From Haoranjiania flava (GTDB lineage: Bacteria > Bacteroidota > Bacteroidia > Chitinophagales > Chitinophagaceae), in the NCBI RefSeq assembly GCF_025631005.1, contig NZ_JAOTPL010000002.1, forward strand, positions 1 through 64,000: DNA of 64,000 bases. Direction: 5' to 3'. This document shows positions 20,495 to 29,206 of this stretch, in pieces. The position numbers and the translations under genes are program-made. The first letter of the stretch is position 1; each line of letters begins with the position of its first letter. A model generated the notes under the pieces. That model was not told the DNA's origin. It did not search any database and was given only the letters and a program-made list of their open reading frames with translations.

Positions 20495-21262
20495 TCAGGT
20501 TGTGGTTAATAATTTATTCAGGTATCCAGGATAGCTTCCAGAGGTATTTGTGCCATCGCCCTTGGTAATACTGTCGCCAAAACATACAATATCCTCTTTA
20601 GGAAGATTGTTGTATAGGATATAATCATATATGCAAAGCGCCATAAACCTATACCCGTTCGGCGTAGGGTGGATACCATCCGTTTTATTGGAATTGGCTT
20701 CATTTTGAATAAGTGAATCTTTATCTGTACCTATTTTTCCAACGGCCAGGAACCTTTGTTCCATATCAAGAATATGAGTTTTATACATCCCTGCCACTTT
20801 CCTGATGATATCGTTCACTTGTTTTCTCCTTCCTTCAACCCCTTCCGGCTCATAAAAAGATGCCCGATGGCGTGTAAGCAGGTAAGGTTCATATGCCGGC
20901 AAAATGGTCAGCATTAATAATCTGCTTCCGCCGGATACAATGCTATCTGCTATTGTTGCGAGGTTTTTTTCGTATTGATTAATCGGCACATACTTTACAC
21001 TGTTCATATCATTGGTGCCTGCCATTAAAATAGTGAGTTTCGGCTTGTGTATCAGGCAATCCTTCCTGATGCGATTAAGCAGGTCAATGGTATTGTTTCC
21101 TCCAACCCCACTATTGATGACAGGCAGTTTTGTTGTAGGATGCCTTACTGTTTTTGTTGTTTCCAGCAGGCCACCTGCCATTGATTGGAAATAGGTTCCG
21201 GCTATAAGTCCGCTAACAAGGGCAGCGCCTTTTTCTAAAAAGTATCTTCTTGAATGGTCCAT
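20495..21262 (-). CDS. SGNH/GDSL esterase, circularly permuted, Tat-exported
   Basis: SGNH hydrolases here are usually glycan O-acetyl esterases. All blocks are present, but in the wrong order. Block II (INSGVGGNN, 49-57), block III (MAGTNDM, 80-86) and block V (DGIHPTPNGY, D195 and H198) come first, and block I with the nucleophile (CFGDSITKGDG, S231) comes last, in the final 30 residues. In ordinary members block I is N-terminal. Joining the C-terminus (SYPGYLNKLL) to the start of block II restores the normal order. The N-terminus has a twin-arginine signal (SRRYFLEKG). There is no frameshift: a single open frame of 255 residues. The gene lies between the FAD oxidoreductase (11 bp) and GH2 (34 bp). 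The family call is strong; the acetylated substrate is unknown. Confidence 0.85.
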   Translation of the reverse strand: MDHSRRYFLEKGAALVSGLIAGTYFQSMAGGLLETTKTVRHPTTKLPVINSGVGGNNTIDLLNRIRKDCLIHKPKLTILMAGTNDMNSVKYVPINQYEKNLATIADSIVSGGSRLLMLTILPAYEPYLLTRHRASFYEPEGVEGRRKQVNDIIRKVAGMYKTHILDMEQRFLAVGKIGTDKDSLIQNEANSNKTDGIHPTPNGYRFMALCIYDYILYNNLPKEDIVCFGDSITKGDGTNTSGSYPGYLNKLLTTT

Positions 21263-21273
21263 TTTCGGCGCGT

Positions 21274-23262
21274 TTAATGTTGTGGGCTCACAGGTACAAA
21301 CAATACAGCATCTGCTGCAATGATGCCATTGGCATTTTGATTAGAGATCTCAACATATGTTTTCTGCCCGGCAGGCAAGCTGTATGTACCCAGTTCTACC
21401 CACTCGCCAGATGTCTGACCTGCTATTTTTACGTCCGCAGTGCGAATAGTCTTTAATGCCGCGTGTATTCCATTGTATACTTTAAGCTGCAGCACATCAG
21501 ATGGATTTCGCAGACCCGGATAGTAAAAATATATTTTATAGCGGCCCGATTTTTTTATGTAAGGTTCAAAACGAACGCTGGCCGCTGGTTTCGTATTATT
21601 GGATAGAAATGAAGGGCCATACCCTCCTGTGCCTTCTCTTTTCCATTGCCCCGAAACCGTTTTAACATCGCTGTCATCAACAAGTATTTCCGGTATGCTA
21701 CCATCAGCTAGTGGATCGTCCTTTAAATGTTTGTGCAGAAATCTTACATTCACCTCCTGAACCGCAGATCTCCCGTTAATGGCCAATGAGGCTGCAACAG
21801 CAGCAGATTGCCCCAGCACCATAAACACTGGTTCCATCCGTATAGAACCATAAGCCATATGACTTGCAGAAAGGCACACCGGAACGAGTAAATTGGTGCA
21901 CTCCTTACGGTTCGGGGTAATAGAGCGATATGCTATTGGATAAGGCTGTATACCTTTAATCTGTACATCACCTTCATTCTTAACCATACCATTCCATATA
22001 ATCCGTTGCGCATTATGGGAATCCATATTATATGCAGCCATACCAACGCCATCATTTACAATTGCCTTACCCACACAATTGGCTTCTGTCATTACGTATT
22101 CGCCAATCATGCGCCGCGCCTCCCGAACATAAAGCTGAGGGGTCCAGTGCTGTGTTTCTGCATATTCATCTTTGGGGTATCCCCACTGCAGCATCTCCTC
22201 TCTAAGATGTGCCGGCATGCTCATATCATGCCCGATAAAATACAAAAGTCCTTTTGTATAGTCCACATGATCCTGGAAGATCTTAGCTCTCGTTGCATAA
22301 TCGCCATCAGGATAATCGTAGTTCATCCCGATCATATCCGTGGAGAAAGGCCCCTGGTTATTGATATCTGTTTTATGATTAGGCATCCTGTCTATTTTCA
22401 GGATCTCCCCCAACTGCTTTACAGGCTTCACCGAAAGATAACGCAGCAATAACCCGTATTTTGCGGAGTCATAATTTGCAGGACGGTCTATCGGCAGGCG
22501 GTTTTCTGGATTGTTGCTGAGGCATATCCTGAAATTGTAGGCCTGTATCTTTTTATCGCCGGAACCCACTTCCTTCAATGGTTCCTTGCTGATGCCCCAT
22601 AACAACCCGCTTTCCGGTTTTCCCGGAATAATATAAGGATCTACCTCATCTGGAAACTGGTGCTTTTCTCTTAACTGCACGCCGTTAACGGTTTCATTGT
22701 ATTGTACGTTCGGCTCTCTCCCGGTTGTATAGCTCACGCCGGCTTTGGCCATAAGGTCTCCCTCGTAGGAGCAATCAATAAACTGTTTCGCATATACCTG
22801 TACTGCTTCGGAAGAGCCATCGGAATTTTCCAGTATAATCGATTGTATAACAGTTCCTGATTTATTAACCTTATTTAATCGTTTTCCATACAAAACATGG
22901 CAGCCGGCCTTTTTAACATAATTGAGAAAAACTGTATGCGCTACTTTAGGTTCGAATATCCATTGCTCAAATTTCCCATAGTGCTGCCCTATACGCCGGT
23001 AAAAATCCCTGGCCAGCCCTGTAACCACATACTTATTACCTATATCTGTAAAACCTAAACCGCCGGATGATAAGCCTCCCAACCGGTGGCCAGGTTCCAC
23101 CAGTAACACCTTCTTCTGTTGCATGGCAGCAGTGTAGGCTGCTATAACACCCGCTGAAGTACCGCCATATATGCAGATATCTACATTAAGCGTCGTTTCA
23201 GTAGACTGTCCTTGCGCCTGAACTAAAATGAGAATTGATAAACAAACTAAAATAAATTTCAT
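21274..23262 (-). CDS. Secreted FAD-dependent oxidoreductase with golvesin-like C-terminal domain
   Basis: Belongs to the FAD-dependent oxidoreductase family (PF12831 type) common in Bacteroidota PULs, sometimes mislabelled xanthan lyase. After a signal peptide (LVQAQGQ) comes the Rossmann start VDICIYGGTSAGVIAAYTAA and VEPGHRLGGLSSGG. The core carries QFIDCSYEGDLMAKAGVSYT and RIEPVFMVLGQSAAVAASLA-like segments (seen as RMEPVFMVLGQSAAVAA). The last about 130 residues (VSGQWKREGTGGYGPSFL... to VLFVPVS) form a beta domain resembling golvesin/Xly carbohydrate-binding modules. The start at 23262 is preferred over 23268, because the upstream hairpin repeat ends exactly as ACATGAAA there. What it oxidises in this pathway is unknown. 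Confidence 0.85.
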   Translation of the reverse strand: MKFILVCLSILILVQAQGQSTETTLNVDICIYGGTSAGVIAAYTAAMQQKKVLLVEPGHRLGGLSSGGLGFTDIGNKYVVTGLARDFYRRIGQHYGKFEQWIFEPKVAHTVFLNYVKKAGCHVLYGKRLNKVNKSGTVIQSIILENSDGSSEAVQVYAKQFIDCSYEGDLMAKAGVSYTTGREPNVQYNETVNGVQLREKHQFPDEVDPYIIPGKPESGLLWGISKEPLKEVGSGDKKIQAYNFRICLSNNPENRLPIDRPANYDSAKYGLLLRYLSVKPVKQLGEILKIDRMPNHKTDINNQGPFSTDMIGMNYDYPDGDYATRAKIFQDHVDYTKGLLYFIGHDMSMPAHLREEMLQWGYPKDEYAETQHWTPQLYVREARRMIGEYVMTEANCVGKAIVNDGVGMAAYNMDSHNAQRIIWNGMVKNEGDVQIKGIQPYPIAYRSITPNRKECTNLLVPVCLSASHMAYGSIRMEPVFMVLGQSAAVAASLAINGRSAVQEVNVRFLHKHLKDDPLADGSIPEILVDDSDVKTVSGQWKREGTGGYGPSFLSNNTKPAASVRFEPYIKKSGRYKIYFYYPGLRNPSDVLQLKVYNGIHAALKTIRTADVKIAGQTSGEWVELGTYSLPAGQKTYVEISNQNANGIIAADAVLFVPVSPQH

Positions 23263-23365
23263 GTGCATTGTAGTTGTTTTTCATTTTCCACATGGAATAA
23301 CCATCTTTTTAGATTAAATGCTCATTCCAAGTTGATATAGATCTTAATCTTTATGGTTATTTCAT
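23263..23365 (-). repeat. Hairpin start-codon repeat, one copy upstream of FAD oxidoreductase
   Basis: On the minus strand it starts ATGAAATAACC at 23365, has ATATCAAC for the usual ATACCAACC, closes with GATGGTTATTCCATGTGG, and ends on the gene's ATGAAA at 23262. The outer stem AATAACC with GGTTATT is intact although the loop has drifted. It lies in the 23269-23474 gap. Confidence 0.85.
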
Positions 23366-23474
23366 ATTACCTTTTATATACGTGGTATTTCCTATGCCGC
23401 TCGGATTGCTCTTGTCATTCATGTAAATTTTGCCACTTTTGATCCGGCAACAGTTGACCACTGATTACCACCCT

Positions 23475-24920
23475 TTATAAGTTGTCGCTATCGCTACACA
23501 GCGCATAAGCGCACCAAAGCATAGGTGCCTGCCCATGCAGGTCTCCGGTATTACGTTTACGATCAACATAATACTGATAATTATTTTGCGCATTCGTGCC
23601 TTCGCAAACATCTTTTATGTTATTATCACTGTTTATATAGGTTAGGAGCGAAAGCCATGCTTTGCGAGCGGCTGCCCCATATGTTTTTTTGTCGAGCCAG
23701 CCTTTTCTTACACCTACAATCATAGCGTAAGTAAACATGGCAGTCCCTGAAGTTTCTTTCCATAATTCACTTTTATCAATGAGCTGGCGCCACATACCGT
23801 CATCAGTCTGGTATTGCAGTAATGTACTCATCATTAATTTATAAGCATCTTCTATTTTTTTTCTGTGCATGTTGTCTTCAGGAAGCAATCTTAGTAATTC
23901 CGCCATTCCCACAGCCATCCAACCATTGCCGCGCCCCCAGTAATACGGTACGGTTGGTGTATGGTAAAATAATCCATTTGGACGTTGTATTTTATCAAGG
24001 TACATAGCCATTTCTTTGGCAGCTCTGTCTATATATATCCTGTTGCCTGTTACCTGGTATGCCTGGGCCTGCACGGCGGTTATCATGAACATATCATCAA
24101 TCCAGATACGTGTTTGCCAGGAGTAGCCTTGATAGTGCCATTCTTTTTGTACTTGTGTGGCGTTTGCGGGCAGATCCCACTGTTTATCAGCATAAGCTAA
24201 TCCCAGATTCAGGTATTTATTATCCTTTACTTTTTTATATAGTTCAAGCGGAACCGCCCCAAATATATTTTTATCGACATGATCGGGTGAAGGATACAAA
24301 CTAGATGAGCCTGCCGAGAAAAATATATTGTCATACTTTGTCCGTAGCGTATTATACAACGACTCGTTCTTAACTGCCTGGGCAAACCAAAGCGCACCCA
24401 GCCAAGTACAAACATAGGGATAATTGCTACGTACACTATGAGCCGGATCACTGATCGTTTGGATGTATCTTTGTGCCAACTTTGTGCCTACTGTTTTAGG
24501 GTCTGCGGCCTCGGGGAAGTTTTCTAATCCGTAATCGTCATTATTTTTCGGTGTAGCTATAATTGAAACCTTGTTTGAGCGTTTCCCATTATCGGCAATT
24601 GATACGGCGGCAATAATATATTTTCCATAATCAGTCACTTGTATCAGGTAGCGCCCTGTCTGCCCCGAAACAGGTACATTTTTGCTGATCGCATTTACAT
24701 CGCTCTGCCCTTCCAGAAGATAGGAGATGTCAATAGAGACAGCTTGTGAAGGATTATTCCAACTCACGGAAAGCTCGTTCGGATTATCGGTTGCTTCTGC
24801 CTTTAAGTTACTTACAGGTGAAATGATAGGATCTTCCCGGGAGCTACCATCTTTTTTACAAGCTGAAAATATCCAACCTACTATTACTGTCAAAAAGATT
24901 ATTTTTAAGTTTCTCTTCAT
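23475..24920 (-). CDS. GH105 lipoprotein with N-terminal Fn3-like domain (copy 2 of 3)
   Basis: Unsaturated uronyl hydrolase with an unusual front half. The lipobox FSAC gives Cys 21. Residues about 34-123 are a fibronectin-III/DUF4959-like domain (PVSNLKAEATDNPNELSVSW...KRSNKVSIIATPK). The GH105 barrel follows, with RIWIDDMFM (271-279) and FYHTPTVPYYWGRGNGWM. At 481 residues it is about 110 longer than the other two copies because of the added domain. Lipid anchoring suggests that it works at a membrane surface while the other two are soluble. It is transcribed with its neighbours in the minus block. Confidence 0.9.
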   Translation of the reverse strand: MKRNLKIIFLTVIVGWIFSACKKDGSSREDPIISPVSNLKAEATDNPNELSVSWNNPSQAVSIDISYLLEGQSDVNAISKNVPVSGQTGRYLIQVTDYGKYIIAAVSIADNGKRSNKVSIIATPKNNDDYGLENFPEAADPKTVGTKLAQRYIQTISDPAHSVRSNYPYVCTWLGALWFAQAVKNESLYNTLRTKYDNIFFSAGSSSLYPSPDHVDKNIFGAVPLELYKKVKDNKYLNLGLAYADKQWDLPANATQVQKEWHYQGYSWQTRIWIDDMFMITAVQAQAYQVTGNRIYIDRAAKEMAMYLDKIQRPNGLFYHTPTVPYYWGRGNGWMAVGMAELLRLLPEDNMHRKKIEDAYKLMMSTLLQYQTDDGMWRQLIDKSELWKETSGTAMFTYAMIVGVRKGWLDKKTYGAAARKAWLSLLTYINSDNNIKDVCEGTNAQNNYQYYVDRKRNTGDLHGQAPMLWCAYALCSDSDNL

Positions 24921-25099
24921 GCTTGTTCTTTACTTATTTTTCCAGGTGGCTATAAAGCAGCCTGTGTAAGATCGCAACGTTAAAAATTATTACTTCTGAT
25001 TTTAAATTAGGTTTTTCGTTCTGTTATATTGGTAAATAAACTTCATCTTGAGATTTTTTATAGAGTAAAAAGAATTACTGTGCTTGTAGTTTAAAAAAA

Positions 25100-26206
25100 T
25101 TATTTACCTGATAAAGCGGCGGCACACCACAGGTACGGAGCCTGTCCGTGAAAGTCCCCTGCATTGCGGGGACGGTCGTAATAATACTGCTTATCGTTCT
25201 TTTTCCCGGTGCCAATACAAACTTCGGTTACATTGTTGCGTGAGTCAATATAAGAGATCATAGCCAGCCACGCCTTTCGGGCTGCGGGGGCATACTCAGC
25301 GGCATCTAACCATCCTTGCTGAATGCCCATAATAAATGCATAGGTAAACATAGCTGTTCCGGATGTTTCCGGCCAGAAGTCTGGCTCATCAATAAGTTGA
25401 TTCCACATGCCGTTTGGCCTTTGATAACTTTTCAGGCTTTTCATCATTTTCAGGTAACCTTCCATAATGCGCGGGCGGTCTTTGTGATCTTGGGGCATTA
25501 TGCGCAACAGATCGGGCATACCTACCGCCATCCAGCCATCTCCTCTGGCCCAATAAAAAGGCACATCCGGCGCATGGTAGAAAAGCCCGTTGGGGTGTTG
25601 CAGCTCATCTAAGTACATCACCATTTCTTTGGCCGCACGGTCAAGGTATTTCCTGTCGCCGGTTACTTTATATGCCTCGCCCTGTACTACGGTGATCATG
25701 TACATGTCGTCTATCCACAGGCGTGTTTGCCAGGAAAAACCTTTATCTGCCCAGGCTTTTTCCTCGCGCTTTGCATTTTTTGGCAGCTCCCATTGTGTGT
25801 CAGCGTATTGCAATCCCATTTTCCGGTAACGTTCATCTTTTGTTATCTGATATAGTTTCAGTGCCAGGCTGCCGAACATGTTGTAATCCACATGGTTCAT
25901 GGGAGGCAGGAGGGCCTTTTCGTAAGTAAAAAACGGTTCGAACTTATCCTGTAACAATTTAATGAGTTTGCGATCGTTTACTTTTACGGCATAGTCTAGG
26001 GCTCCATTCCACGTACATACTTCGTTATAATGAATGTGCTGTGCAAAATAAAGGTCGTGCCGGTCGTCCACAAAATGGTAGGCAAGACGCCTTCCTACTT
26101 CTTTGGGCGTTGATCCTTTTGGAAATCCAGCCAAGCGATTCTGTTGAGCAAACAATAACTGAAAAGAGAAAGTGGTTAACAGCAATAAAAATAACTTCTT
26201 ACACAT
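25100..26206 (-). CDS. GH105 unsaturated uronyl hydrolase (copy 3 of 3)
   Basis: First gene of the minus block. The signal peptide ends LLFAQQ; the barrel has RLWIDDMYM and FYHAPDVPFYWARGDGWM. It is much closer to copy 1 (14876-15988) than to copy 2: both open FPKG(Y/S)TP(K)EVG(R/K) and end YYYDRPRN(T/A)GD(Y/F)HGQ. The candidate HTCS operator at 26382-26408 lies about 175 bp upstream in the right direction. Like the other copies it needs the product of a polysaccharide lyase, none of which is visible in the window. Confidence 0.93.
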   Translation of the reverse strand: MCKKLFLLLLTTFSFQLLFAQQNRLAGFPKGSTPKEVGRRLAYHFVDDRHDLYFAQHIHYNEVCTWNGALDYAVKVNDRKLIKLLQDKFEPFFTYEKALLPPMNHVDYNMFGSLALKLYQITKDERYRKMGLQYADTQWELPKNAKREEKAWADKGFSWQTRLWIDDMYMITVVQGEAYKVTGDRKYLDRAAKEMVMYLDELQHPNGLFYHAPDVPFYWARGDGWMAVGMPDLLRIMPQDHKDRPRIMEGYLKMMKSLKSYQRPNGMWNQLIDEPDFWPETSGTAMFTYAFIMGIQQGWLDAAEYAPAARKAWLAMISYIDSRNNVTEVCIGTGKKNDKQYYYDRPRNAGDFHGQAPYLWCAAALSGK

Positions 26207-26381
26207 ACTTTGTTTTTTACTGAACTTATTTATTTAAAATTTAATTGATTATAGTCTTTCGGATATATGAAAACGCTTCAAACCGGATGTCATCATGTGT
26301 ACCTTAAATTACAACCCGCATTATTATCTTTTGCATATTCAATTCATTTGTAAAAAAACAAAAGATTTAAGGACTTTCTGG

Positions 26382-26408
26382 TTCAATGTTTTGTCGAAAT
26401 GTTCCAAA
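26382..26408 (-). promoter_or_regulatory. Candidate HTCS operator of the minus-strand PUL block (copy 3)
   Basis: On the minus strand it reads TTTGGAAC, ATTTCGAC, AAAACATTGAA, matching the sites at 3118 and 6363 in 20 or more of 27 positions. It points toward the GH105 start at 26206. The remaining stretch 26207-26713 holds no gene I can support. Confidence 0.55.
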
Positions 26409-26713
26409 TTATTATCACAAAAGCCTTTAGCATTTACTGGCCCTATTTGTGTTTGTTTTACATGTGGCTCTAATGCAGGAAAAGTATTAGCACAGCTCAT
26501 ATTTATAGCCATCATCGGTGTTATCGCATTTGACGGCGCGTCTTTGTGGGATTGCCGGCTAAATATGGGCATGCTGGTTCTTTGGGGCCTCATCATATTT
26601 TTTGTAGCCGCGCGTGTATTCCGTTGGGAATAATTTAATAGAAAATATTTGGCTTATCTCTTAGAAATCAATAAATTGTATTATAGTTTCTATTCATCCT
26701 CAAAAATTATTTT

Positions 26714-27316
26714 ATGGAAGAGAAAAATATTCCACAGCAGCACGAAGGTGCTTCTACCGATACTGTAAGTATAAAAACATTTGATAATCTACAAAGCGCC
26801 AAAGTATTCTACCAGGTTGTAAAAAAAAGAATGATTAGCGTGAATACATGGGATAAATGGGCTGGTAAAACATTGGCTGATTTTAAACTGCATGATCCAT
26901 CCGGCACAGAGGTAAGCCGCGAGCCTCGCGAAGGAGATTATTTCAGTATAGATATTCCAGGGCCGGGCAATCCTTCCGGCGACGGCCGTGACTGGGTGCG
27001 TGTAAAGCAAGTTGAAGAAACGCATTCAGAAGATGCCTCCTGCTTTACTATGACAGTGCAGCCTGCTCCAAGCCCGCTGAACAACGATGACGATGTAGCA
27101 CATTTCTTCGGCGAAGAAGCAAGCAGTACGTTCATTGTAAGGAGAAGCGGCCACGATGTGTCAGCAGAGGTGCACGGAAGAAATGAAAAGCCGAATGTAA
27201 AAGATGTGGATGTATCAGATAAAGTCAGGAATGCAGTAGTTGCAGTGGGCGGCATTTTAGGCTTCAGTAAAATACAATGGAAATCGCTTACAGAAGGGCT
27301 GATCCGGGAAGAGTAA
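26714..27316 (+). CDS. Hypothetical protein, 200 residues, cytoplasmic
   Basis: I do not recognise the family. There is no signal peptide and no membrane helix. The protein is acidic and hydrophilic in its first 170 residues, with a Pro/Gly-rich middle (IDIPGPGNPSGDGRDWVRV) followed by a beta-like stretch (CFTMTVQPAPSP, TFIVRRSGHDVSAEVHGRNEKP). The tail VRNAVVAVGGILGFSKIQWKSL could be a short hydrophobic helix. The start ATG at 26714 is preceded by an A/T-rich leader. Codon use looks normal and the composition supports a real gene. Neighbours give no clue to function. Confidence 0.7.
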   Translation: MEEKNIPQQHEGASTDTVSIKTFDNLQSAKVFYQVVKKRMISVNTWDKWAGKTLADFKLHDPSGTEVSREPREGDYFSIDIPGPGNPSGDGRDWVRVKQVEETHSEDASCFTMTVQPAPSPLNNDDDVAHFFGEEASSTFIVRRSGHDVSAEVHGRNEKPNVKDVDVSDKVRNAVVAVGGILGFSKIQWKSLTEGLIREE

Positions 27317-27749
27317 TTGTTTATCCAAATGTAAGTTCGATTATACTGCTAAGTCATTGCAAAGCGTTGCAGTATTTTAAAGGGTTTGCCGGCCCTATGA
27401 TTTGATGTATTGCAGGCCTGTTCTGCCGGGTAAGCTCCGGACTATAAGGCGGCAGGAAAATAAGAATGATATTGCCAGGCACTTGCAGTTCTTTGGGCTT
27501 TATGAAAAATGCCATTTTCTTAGATAATAAATTTTAGCTCTTGCGGCTTTGGCCGGAAGCTGCTTTAGGAAATCTTGAAACATATCGGTGTTGCAATAAG
27601 TAGGTTTAGACTGTTTATAAAATATATTTTTGTATTAAGCAGATTACGCGTAAACATATTATTATTGATAATAGTTGTATGAAGCGATGTCGCTTAGTTG
27701 TAGCTTTGTTTTATAGCAATCAATGTTCAATTGAATAAACTTCAGCGGT
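27317..27749. other. Intergenic stretch, no gene seen
   Basis: 433 bp between two unknown genes. A weak hairpin (CTGCCG 27423-27428 with CGGCAG 27450-27455) could end the upstream transcript. TATTTTTG at 27625-27632 fits the -7 box TAnnTTTG and may serve the gene at 27750. Nothing else is supported. Confidence 0.35.
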
Positions 27750-28511
27750 ATGAAATATATCATTTGCCTGGCTGTTTTGCTCTTGCCGCTTTCCTGCCTG
27801 GCGCAACTTTTTGATCAAATTGAAGGCGCTGTTGGTTTGTCTGTGCAGAGCTACACCATCTCAGAAAAGACAGGGTTCATAAAGCGTGCTGAGGGCAGGG
27901 ACGGCGCTTTTCATATATCAATTTTGGGAAGGAGATTTATCAGTTCTAATCCTAAGTTTTCTTACCGGTACGGGATAGGCTTTGCAAGAGAACAACTCGC
28001 ATTTTTTCCTTTAATGAAGGTTAGTGATATCAATGGATTTGCCAGCCCTGGTTATGATACCCTCACTGTTGCAGAAGTGGGTAATTGGGACTGGCAGTTC
28101 ATAGCGCCGGCCGATATTTCTTATGAATTGTTTAAGCAGACGGATATTTATCCTCCTTTAATAGTGCTTCCCGGCATGCGCTTACGCGCAGGTATAGAGA
28201 ACAGGTTTTCTTTTCACAGGATAAATACAGACGTTGTAATAGTTAAGAATTATGATGAGGAAAAAGATTATGCCTACACCATAGATAATAAAGATCTTAG
28301 GGAACGTCTTGGTAGTTTTTACTCGGATAATATAACACGTTACCGGTTAATGGCAGATGCGGGAGCAGAGTTCTTTTTCTATTATGTAAAAATTGGTGCA
28401 GTAGCGGGCGCTCAATATAAAATGCATCTATTGTCGCCTGTCAATAGTAAGATCCGCCGGCCTTCTTCGTTTGGCGCTTATATTGGTATTAGTTACCGGT
28501 TGGGAAAATAA
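27750..28511 (+). CDS. Hypothetical exported protein, possible outer membrane beta-barrel
   Basis: The 253-residue protein starts with a clear signal peptide (LLLPLSCLAQ). The mature part is rich in alternating aromatic and polar residues (FSYRYGIGFAREQLAFF, MRLRAGIENRFSFH, YVKIGAVAGAQYKMHLL) and ends FGAYIGISYRLGK, which looks like a closing beta strand. This suggests a small outer membrane barrel, but I do not recognise a named family. It stands alone, followed by a 749-bp gap with repeats. Confidence 0.7.
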   Translation: MKYIICLAVLLLPLSCLAQLFDQIEGAVGLSVQSYTISEKTGFIKRAEGRDGAFHISILGRRFISSNPKFSYRYGIGFAREQLAFFPLMKVSDINGFASPGYDTLTVAEVGNWDWQFIAPADISYELFKQTDIYPPLIVLPGMRLRAGIENRFSFHRINTDVVIVKNYDEEKDYAYTIDNKDLRERLGSFYSDNITRYRLMADAGAEFFFYYVKIGAVAGAQYKMHLLSPVNSKIRRPSSFGAYIGISYRLGK

Positions 28512-28788
28512 TGTGTTACCTTAACTTTCACACCGCTAAGCCTTTGGCGAAAAGCGCAAAAAAAAGTGGTAAAGTGAAGCATCTTTTCCATAGTTGCCCA
28601 GTAGGACTCGGATTTTAAATTGAAGAATAGACAGGCGCCATCGCCAGAAGTGATAGAATAACAGTGAAGCCAAGGCGCTAACCACAACGCTAAATCGCTT
28701 ACAGAAGGGTTGACCCCTCGGAAAGATTAATTGGCTTATGCTTCTTTTGTCCATTGCCTTGCTTGCCATGATAGTATCAGGAAGCAGC

Positions 28789-28886
28789 GTCATTGCGATA
28801 AACCGCAGCGAAGGTATAGAATCAATCTTGGAGCGGGAGAGAAGGAGGAATTGTTCACGCAGAGTTCCCAAAGTTTTTCGCTAAGC
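28789..28886 (+). repeat. 98-bp direct repeat, copy 1
   Basis: Starts GTCATTGCGATAAACCGCAG and ends with a CGCAGAGTTCCCAAAG...CTAAGC segment. It is matched at 29024-29122 with about 90 percent identity. The pieces GTCATTGCGA and CGCAGAGTT resemble common intergenic repeat words of Bacteroidota genomes. The surrounding stretch 28512-29206 holds no supported gene; short frames inside the repeats are not convincing. Confidence 0.85.
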
Positions 28887-29023
28887 GCACAGAGGTGACA
28901 GGTTGTTACATCATCAGGTTTATACTTCCTTTTTTCGTTATGAGGTAAGATTGCTTTGCTTCGTCCGGACGACCCCGGAACCGTCGGAGTACTCGCTCGC
29001 AAAGGCGCGTTCACGGAGGTTTC

Positions 29024-29122
29024 GTCATTGCGATAAACCGCAGCGAAGGTTTAGAAGCAATGCTCGGAGCGGGAGAGAAGAAGGAATTGTTCACGCAGAG
29101 TTCCCAAAGTTTTTCACTAAGC
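29024..29122 (+). repeat. 98-bp direct repeat, copy 2
   Basis: Second copy of the repeat at 28789-28886, with a few substitutions and one added base. The two copies are separated by about 137 bp of unrelated sequence. Confidence 0.85.
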
Positions 29123-29206
29123 AAATGGAAAAAGAGGATGTATCAAAGTAAATTGAAAGCGTCGCGAATTGCTTGAACACAAACTTTCTGTACCTCCTTA
29201 CCAAAT

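Noticed and set aside
20495..21262. SGNH gene as a truncated or frameshifted gene missing block I
   Set aside because: One intact frame contains all blocks; block I is present at the C-terminus, and the neighbours are spaced normally.
26295..26633. Open frame of 112 codons on the plus strand with two hydrophobic stretches at its end
   Set aside because: Its first half covers the candidate operator at 26382-26408 on the other strand, it lacks a sensible start or signal, and its first 60 residues look random. A shorter membrane peptide from the last part cannot be excluded.
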